The position numbers and the translations under genes were made by a program. Shown here one piece after another: positions 4,730 through 6,564 of a DNA stretch of 6,564 bases (positions are counted from its first letter, which is position 1; each line of letters starts with the position of its first letter). The notes beneath the pieces are model-generated. The model was given only the letters and a program-made list of their open reading frames with translations. It was not told where the DNA came from and ran no database searches. Source of the stretch: Lutibacter sp. (GTDB lineage Bacteria > Bacteroidota > Bacteroidia > Flavobacteriales > Flavobacteriaceae); NCBI GenBank assembly GCA_003516285.1, contig DPCK01000099.1, positions 2,516 to 9,079 on the forward strand. Reading direction: 5' to 3'.

Positions 4730-5548
4730 ATGGTCAATTTTAATGGCATTATGGTACATAAATCGAAAGCAATGTTAAATTTCGATAACAGGGCTTTCAA
4801 TTACGGCGATGCGCTGTTTGAAACGATTAAAATAGCCGATTCAAGAATATATTTTTTAGAAGACCATTATTTTCGGTTAATGGCCTCAATGAGAATGTTG
4901 CGGATGGAGATTCCCTTAAATTTTACGATGGAATTTTTTGAAAGTGAATTGATGAAAACGGCAGTACAAAATAACCTGAAAAACGCAAGGGTTCGATTGA
5001 CTGTTTTTAGAAATGACGGCGGACTTTACAACCCAACCAGCAACCAAATTGATTATTTAATTGTGGCTTCACCATTGCTTATTTTGGTGAAAGAAAAATA
5101 TTCTGTGGATATTTTCAAGGATTATTACCTCAATTCCGATATTTTGTCAACTTTAAAAACAACCAACAAAATAGCCAATGTTTTGGCCAGTATTTATGCT
5201 TCGGAAAATGATTTCGACAATTGTATTTTGGTGAATGAGAGAAAAATGGTTGTTGAAGCCATTAACGGAAATATTTTTACGGTAAATGGAAATAAAATTA
5301 AAACACCTCCAATTACCGAAGGTTGCATTAAAGGAATAACGAGAAAGAAAATAATTGAGATTGTTTTAAAAAGTGATGATTATTCGTTAGAAGAAACTGA
5401 AATTTCACCTTTCGATCTGCAAAAAGCAGATGAGATCTTTATCACGAATGTTATTGTGGGCATTCAGCCGGTTACACAGTATAAAAAGGCCATTTTCAGC
5501 ACAAAAGTTTCTTCAGCATTGGCTTTGGAACTAAGCAAGTTAATTTAA
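4730..5548 (+). CDS. Class IV PLP-dependent aminotransferase (aminodeoxychorismate lyase / branched-chain aminotransferase type)
   Basis: This encodes 272 residues in the usual class IV fold. The N-terminal motif NRAFNYGDALFETIKI (20-35) matches the family's NRGF-YGDG-FET signature, with Ala in place of the second Gly. K143 in LKTTNKIANVL is the expected Schiff-base lysine for PLP. E176 in VEAINGNIF is the conserved Glu near the PLP ring nitrogen, and TPPITEGCIKGITR (192-205) is the phosphate-binding and GITR signature. Substrate cannot be settled by eye: PabC-type 4-amino-4-deoxychorismate lyase, branched-chain or D-amino-acid transaminase are all possible. The short 272-residue length and lone context lean toward a PabC-like or uncharacterised member. 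Cytoplasmic. The gene overlaps the convergent yqgE by 9 nt at their 3' ends. Confidence 0.9.
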   Translation: MVNFNGIMVHKSKAMLNFDNRAFNYGDALFETIKIADSRIYFLEDHYFRLMASMRMLRMEIPLNFTMEFFESELMKTAVQNNLKNARVRLTVFRNDGGLYNPTSNQIDYLIVASPLLILVKEKYSVDIFKDYYLNSDILSTLKTTNKIANVLASIYASENDFDNCILVNERKMVVEAINGNIFTVNGNKIKTPPITEGCIKGITRKKIIEIVLKSDDYSLEETEISPFDLQKADEIFITNVIVGIQPVTQYKKAIFSTKVSSALALELSKLI

Positions 5549-6097
5549 TGCAGGATTTTTAGGGGCATTTGCCCAAATTTGGTATTCTCCGCCAAATTCC
5601 ATCAATTGGTTTTTCCACAAAGTAGTGCTGTTTTCCTGCAGTAAATTTGGATATTTATTTTCTGTGACCACCCAAGAAGATTCGTTTAATTCATCTTTTA
5701 ATTGTTCAACAGACCACCCGGAATATCCCAAGAAAAAACGAATGTCGGTAGCTTTTAAAACATTATTATTCAATAATTCATTTAATGTTTCAAAATCGCC
5801 TCCCCAATGCATATTTTTGTCAATTTGAATGCTGTTGGGAATTAAATCGGGAGAATTATGGATGAAGTAAAGGTTTTCTTGTTCAACCGGACCGCCATTA
5901 TAAATTTTGAAATCACAATTAATTTCAGGAATTAAATCATTTAAGACAAATTTTGAAGGTCGGTTTAAAATAAACCCAACACATCCGTCTTCACTGTGTT
6001 CCGTTAAATAAATAACGGATCTGTTAAATGCTTTGTCATTTAAAATGGAAGGTTCTGCAACCAGTAATCTGCCCTTTGATGGATTTTTTGTTAACAT
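5540..6097 (-). CDS. yqgE: YqgE/AlgH family protein (UPF0301)
   Basis: This encodes 185 residues, the normal family length. Family signatures appear in order: GRLLVAEPS (9-17), FNRSVIYLTEH (24-34), GFILNRP (41-47), YNGGPV (66-71), WGGDF (98-102) and RFFLGYSGW (120-128), then a Trp-containing C-terminal strand (YQIWANAP). The biochemical role of the family is unknown; AlgH was named for an alginate regulation link in Pseudomonas, which should not be assumed here. Cytoplasmic, with no signal peptide. It is transcribed in the same direction as the HU gene but separated from it by a strong terminator, so it probably has its own start. A near-consensus TATATTTA (6123-6116, minus strand) is a weak promoter candidate. 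It converges on the aminotransferase gene with no terminator between. Confidence 0.92.
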   Translation of the reverse strand: MLTKNPSKGRLLVAEPSILNDKAFNRSVIYLTEHSEDGCVGFILNRPSKFVLNDLIPEINCDFKIYNGGPVEQENLYFIHNSPDLIPNSIQIDKNMHWGGDFETLNELLNNNVLKATDIRFFLGYSGWSVEQLKDELNESSWVVTENKYPNLLQENSTTLWKNQLMEFGGEYQIWANAPKNPALN

Positions 6098-6138
6098 ACA
6101 ATAGTTATGAATTAATAAATATAATAAAATTTATCAAT

Positions 6139-6172
6139 AAAAAAAACTCTCTAAGTATTTTTTAGAGAGTTT
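6139..6172 (-). terminator. Intrinsic terminator of the HU gene
   Basis: A perfect 11-bp stem, AAACTCTCTAA with TTAGAGAGTTT, has a 7-nt loop. On the minus strand it runs into eight consecutive U. It lies 28 nt after the HU stop codon. Confidence 0.9.
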
Positions 6173-6199
6173 AGTGTTATAAGAAACAATTCTTACATA

Positions 6200-6472
6200 T
6201 TAGTTTACTGCATCGCTAAGTCCAGCCCCTGCTTTAAATTTTACAACGTTTTTTGCTGCAATTTTAATTGTTTTTCCAGTTTGAGGATTTCTTCCTTCTC
6301 TTGCTGCTCTTTTAGATACAGACCAAGTTCCCCATCCAACTAAAGCTACTTTACCTCCTTTTTTAAGAGCGCCAGTTACATTTTCTGTTAATGATTCTAA
6401 AGCTGCTTTCGCGGCTGCTTTTGTGATACCGGCATCAGCTGCCATTGCATCAATTAAATCTGATTTGTTCAT
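6200..6472 (-). CDS. HU family DNA-binding protein
   Basis: This encodes 90 residues, the standard length of HU subunits. HU is a dimeric nucleoid protein that bends and compacts DNA. N-terminal helices (MNKSDLIDAMAADAGITKAAAKAALESL) form the dimer core. The signature GRNPQTGKTIKI (60-71) is the tip of the DNA-binding beta arm, with P63 the residue that usually intercalates. The core strand reads VGWGTWSVSKRAA, with W47 and W50 where many HU proteins have Phe; the swap is conservative. The C-terminal segment (VKFKAGAGLSDAVN) is normal. The start is fixed by the conserved MNKSDLI. It is monocistronic by the look of its own promoter and terminator. hupB-like, but HU-alpha and HU-beta cannot be separated here. 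Confidence 0.96.
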   Translation of the reverse strand: MNKSDLIDAMAADAGITKAAAKAALESLTENVTGALKKGGKVALVGWGTWSVSKRAAREGRNPQTGKTIKIAAKNVVKFKAGAGLSDAVN

Positions 6473-6526
6473 AAATTTAAATGTTAAATTAATTGGTTAA
6501 ACATATTTTGCCACTAAATAGCTTAA

Positions 6527-6556
6527 CAAAGTTATACGGAATAAGGGTTTGTGCAA
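6527..6556 (-). promoter_or_regulatory. Promoter of the HU gene (Bacteroidota -33/-7 type)
   Basis: On the minus strand, TTG (6556-6554) is followed after 19 nt by TAACTTTG (6534-6527). This fits the Bacteroidota consensus TTG-N17-19-TAnnTTTG exactly. Transcription would start near 6520, giving a leader of about 48 nt. A second, weaker TATGTTTA box lies closer to the gene. Confidence 0.65.
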
Positions 6557-6564
6557 GTTTTTGC

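Noticed and set aside
5625..5828. Plus-strand frame inside yqgE
   Set aside because: It is antisense to a strongly recognised YqgE coding region and has no features of its own.

Overview
The window looks like chromosomal DNA from a Flavobacterium-like member of the Bacteroidota. The signs are strong AT bias between genes, A-rich start regions without a clear Shine-Dalgarno, TAnnTTTG-type -7 promoter boxes, a TonB-dependent receptor C-terminus of the Bacteroidota kind, lipoproteins with short Cys lipoboxes, and a START-like / class IV aminotransferase / YqgE / HU gene order that I recall from flavobacteria.

Left part (1-738): a cluster of short interspersed repeats. It holds two copies of a 45-nt block, two of a 20-nt block, three of a 38-nt unit carrying a 23-nt hairpin, and one GC-rich hairpin of the same shape. 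The cluster runs straight into the last ~107 codons of a TonB-dependent receptor whose plug and most of whose barrel are missing. Next (1009-2781) is a 590-residue surface-type lipoprotein: four Ig-like (Big_5) domains, a 39-residue acidic insert in the second, then a mono-haem cytochrome c-like domain. It ends at a clear terminator.

Middle part (2837-4143): an intact tRNA-Met(CAT) gene on the minus strand, plus a second copy of its 3' half with its terminator 1,048 bp away. The 120-bp direct repeats differ at one base, and the partial copy breaks at the edge of the anticodon loop. This is the expected footprint of a small element, or the remnant of one, integrated into a tRNA gene. The only gene inside is a 153-residue lipoprotein/membrane protein; no integrase is present.

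Right part (4144-6564): conserved housekeeping genes. A START-like protein with its own terminator is followed by a class IV PLP aminotransferase. The latter converges, with a 9-nt overlap, on a minus-strand yqgE. Upstream of yqgE lies an HU gene with its own terminator and a good Bacteroidota-type promoter at the window edge.

The most interesting items are the tRNA-associated cassette, the Ig-acidic-cytochrome lipoprotein, and the REP-like hairpin cluster abutting the broken receptor gene.
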